Shown piece after piece: positions 4,970 to 6,899 of a stretch of DNA of 6,899 nt. This DNA is from Bacteroidota bacterium. GTDB lineage: Bacteria > Bacteroidota > Bacteroidia > Chitinophagales > Chitinophagaceae. A program made the position numbers and the translations under genes. The stretch is from contig JAFAAT010000125.1 of NCBI GenBank assembly GCA_023426425.1, forward strand, positions 1-6,899. Direction: 5' to 3'. Below the pieces are notes generated by a model that saw only the letters and a list, made by a program, of their open reading frames with translations, did not search any database and had not been told where the DNA came from. Each line of letters starts with the position of its first letter. Position 1 is the first letter of the stretch.

Positions 4970-6769
4970 TCACATCTTTTCGGGCAGGCGGATGCCGAGC
5001 AGGTGCATGGCGTGGCGCAGGACTGAGGCCGTCATGATGATCAGCATGAGGCGCAGGTGTTTCTTTTCTTCATTTTCTGCGCGGGCGATGCTGTGTTCAT
5101 CATAGAAGGAGTTGAACTGCTGAGCGAGCTGGAAACTATAGTTGCAGAGCGAGCCGGGGTTGAATTCTTCGGCTGCACTTTCGAGAACAGATGGGTATTG
5201 CTCGAGCATGAGTGCGAGCAACTTCTCTGCTGGTGCAAGCGGGTGGCGCAGGGTGAAGTTTTGGAATCTGGTGTTGTTTGGCTGTATGGGGCAGCCCTCT
5301 TTCCTGAGGATGGAGCAAATCCTTGCGTGAGCGTACTGGATGAAGGTGGCTGTGTAACCATGCAGGTCGATGGACTCTTTGGGGTCGAAGACCATTTTCT
5401 TTTTTGGATCGACACGAAGGAGGTAGAACTTAAGGGCTCCGAGGCCGATCGTTTCGTAGAGTTTTTGCAGTTCTTCCTGGGAAAAGCCTTCGGTTTTACC
5501 GGCAAGTTCTGTTTGTTCTTTCGCGAGGCGGATCATTTCGTCCATCATATCGTCGGCGTCTACGACGGTGCCTTCGCGACTTTTCATTCTGCCGGTGGGG
5601 AGTTCGACCATACCATAGGAAAGGTGGTAGATGCCGTCGGCGCAGGGTTCGCCAAGCTTTTTTAAGATGAGCTTGAGCACCTGCATGTGGTAGTTCTGCT
5701 CATCGGCTATGACATAGATAGACTGATCGAGTTTGTAATCGTTGAATTTGAGTTTGGCTGTGCCGAGGTCCTGCGTCATGTAGACGGAGGTGCCATCGGC
5801 GCGGAGGAGGAGTTTTTGGTCAAGGCCGTCGGCTGTGAGATCGATCCACACGGAGCCATCGTCCTTGCGGAAGAGGACACCCTTCTGAAGGCCTTGCTCT
5901 ACGATGGATTTTCCGAGGAGGTAGGTGTCGCTTTCGTAATACATTTTATCGAAATCGACACCGAGGCGTTGGTAGGATTTGAAGAAGCCTTCGTAGACCC
6001 AGCCATTCATGACCTCCCAGAGGCGGCGCACTTCGGTGTCGCCGGCTTCCCAGGCGCGGAGCATGGCTTGAGCATCCTGCATGATGGGCGCTTCTTTTTC
6101 GGCGGTGTCTTTGTCAACACCTTTGCTTATGAGGTCTAAGACCTGTTGTTTATAGATGTCGTTGAAGCGTACGTAGTAATCGCCAACGAGGTGATCGCCT
6201 TTTGTGCCGGTGGACTGGGGAGTGGCACCATTGGCGGTATGCTGCCAGGCTACCATGGACTTGCAGATGTGTATGCCGCGGTCGTTGACAAGGTTAGCTT
6301 TGACCACCTGGTGGCCGTTGGCTTTGAGGATTTCGGATACTGCATAGCCCAGGAAGATATTCCGGAGGTGGCCGAAGTGAAGGGGTTTGTTGGTGTTAGG
6401 GGATGAGTATTCGACCATGACGCGGTGGTCGTGCTTAGGCTTTTCACCGAAGTGGGCGTCGTTGAAATGATTGAGCAGGAAGTTGGCCCAGAAGCTGTCG
6501 CGGACGGAGAGGTTGAGGAAGCCGCTGACGATCTGGAAGCCTGTAAAAAGTTCGGTTTTTTCAAGGAGGTAGGTGCCGAGGGTGGTGCCGAGGACATCGG
6601 GCTTTTGACGAAGAAGTTTGAGAAAGGGGAATAGCACGATGGTGTAGTCGCCTTCGAACTCAGGTTTTGTTTGATTGACTGCGACGGACCCGGAGGGGAT
6701 TACCGCATCGGGGAATAAATGTTTGAGCGCATCTTCGGCAGCAAGCTTGATTTGGGCACTGAGGGTCAT
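4970..6769 (-). CDS. argS: Arginyl-tRNA synthetase
   Basis: Class Ia synthetase that charges tRNA-Arg with arginine in the cytosol; expected to be essential. Domains run in order: N-terminal Add-1 tRNA D-loop-binding domain (about 1-110), Rossmann catalytic core (about 115-400) with the HIGH-type motif HFGH at 131-134 in SSPNTNKPLHFGHLRN, and RMKSREG at 394-400 in the position of KMSKS. The C-terminal helical DALR anticodon-binding domain (about 470-599) contains YTATFIQYAHARI. It ends in a family-like LLGIRLPEKM. The 599-residue length is normal for Bacteroidota. ATG 6769 is chosen because the Add-1 domain begins right there (LSAQIKLAAEDAL) and a perfect -7 element lies just upstream; no Shine-Dalgarno is visible. 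The stop directly abuts that of idi, so the two transcripts must overlap. Long open frames on the opposite strand in the codon-aligned phase reflect scarcity of TTA, CTA and TCA codons, not genes. Confidence 0.98.
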   Translation of the reverse strand: MTLSAQIKLAAEDALKHLFPDAVIPSGSVAVNQTKPEFEGDYTIVLFPFLKLLRQKPDVLGTTLGTYLLEKTELFTGFQIVSGFLNLSVRDSFWANFLLNHFNDAHFGEKPKHDHRVMVEYSSPNTNKPLHFGHLRNIFLGYAVSEILKANGHQVVKANLVNDRGIHICKSMVAWQHTANGATPQSTGTKGDHLVGDYYVRFNDIYKQQVLDLISKGVDKDTAEKEAPIMQDAQAMLRAWEAGDTEVRRLWEVMNGWVYEGFFKSYQRLGVDFDKMYYESDTYLLGKSIVEQGLQKGVLFRKDDGSVWIDLTADGLDQKLLLRADGTSVYMTQDLGTAKLKFNDYKLDQSIYVIADEQNYHMQVLKLILKKLGEPCADGIYHLSYGMVELPTGRMKSREGTVVDADDMMDEMIRLAKEQTELAGKTEGFSQEELQKLYETIGLGALKFYLLRVDPKKKMVFDPKESIDLHGYTATFIQYAHARICSILRKEGCPIQPNNTRFQNFTLRHPLAPAEKLLALMLEQYPSVLESAAEEFNPGSLCNYSFQLAQQFNSFYDEHSIARAENEEKKHLRLMLIIMTASVLRHAMHLLGIRLPEKM

Positions 6770-6899
6770 CTAAGAAACTTTGGTCAAAAATAGTTTATCT
6801 GGTTACATTTTTTGGGGCGAAGAGCGGGAATGGCGTTTGGCCACGAGTGAAGCGTATGTCATTCAATTATAAAATAATGGTGTAGCAGCAGATGGAGGG
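6770..6899. other. argS upstream region, no gene seen
   Basis: Apart from the argS -7 element, these 130 bases hold only very short open frames, such as a 19-codon minus-strand frame with no family resemblance. It is probably intergenic; any neighbouring gene begins or ends beyond the window. Confidence 0.5.
6785..6792 (-). promoter_or_regulatory. -7 promoter element for argS
   Basis: On the minus strand this reads TATTTTTG, a perfect match to the Bacteroidota TAnnTTTG -7 element, ending 15 bases before the argS ATG. Transcription would then begin about 10 bases before the start codon, a very short leader consistent with the missing Shine-Dalgarno. No TTG is seen around the expected -33 position. 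Confidence 0.4.

Noticed and set aside
5057..6634. Series of long open frames (up to 202 codons) on the plus strand opposite argS
   Set aside because: All lie in the phase aligned with argS codons, where a stop arises only when argS uses TTA, CTA or TCA. argS uses these rarely, so the frames stay open by codon bias. The translations show no domain, and argS is unambiguous.
6839..6899. Short open frames at the right edge on both strands
   Set aside because: They are about 20 codons or fewer, with no ribosome binding site or family resemblance.

Overview
The window looks like a chromosomal, mostly housekeeping segment from a member of the Bacteroidota, probably Chitinophagaceae or a close relative. 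The evidence is the wording of the proteins (a VWA protein with the stereotyped MKGFLFSEF start, a secreted TPR protein cleaved before Gln, a short-form Aat), the weak or missing Shine-Dalgarno sequences, and a TAnnTTTG-type -7 element before argS. The genus is inference. I see no mobile element, CRISPR array, tRNA or rRNA, and no obvious composition break.

Layout. Positions 3-89 hold what looks like the 3' end of an upstream gene. A forward pair follows: a secreted TPR-repeat protein (91-1581) and aat, leucyl/phenylalanyl-tRNA-protein transferase (1584-2231), two bases apart. A short AT-rich gap (2232-2271) separates aat from a convergent VWA-domain gene (2272-3366, minus strand). A 163-base divergent region (3367-3529) lies between the VWA gene and a forward two-gene unit: a MerR-family regulator with a cobalamin-binding module of CarH/LitR type (3530-4423) and idi, type 1 isopentenyl-diphosphate isomerase (4427-4969). 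argS (4970-6769, minus strand) meets idi tail to tail with no base between the stop codons. Positions 6770-6899 are the argS upstream region.

How the genes work together. The most informative linkage is MerR-B12 followed three bases later by idi. In characterised bacteria CarH/LitR/CarA proteins control carotenoid (isoprenoid) genes in response to light through adenosylcobalamin, and Idi supplies DMAPP for that pathway. A B12- or light-linked switch on isoprenoid supply is therefore a reasonable hypothesis, although no crt gene is in the window. The regulator keeps the W-x9-EH motif and a candidate lower-ligand His, but has Leu where Thermus CarH has the His used for bis-His ligation after light. 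Aat (N-degron tagging) and ArgS (Arg-tRNA charging) are independent housekeeping functions. I found no clear evidence of an undescribed system. The best leads are the regulator-idi unit, the dyad in the divergent region, and a resemblance of the TPR protein to the eukaryotic IML2/TTC39 family.
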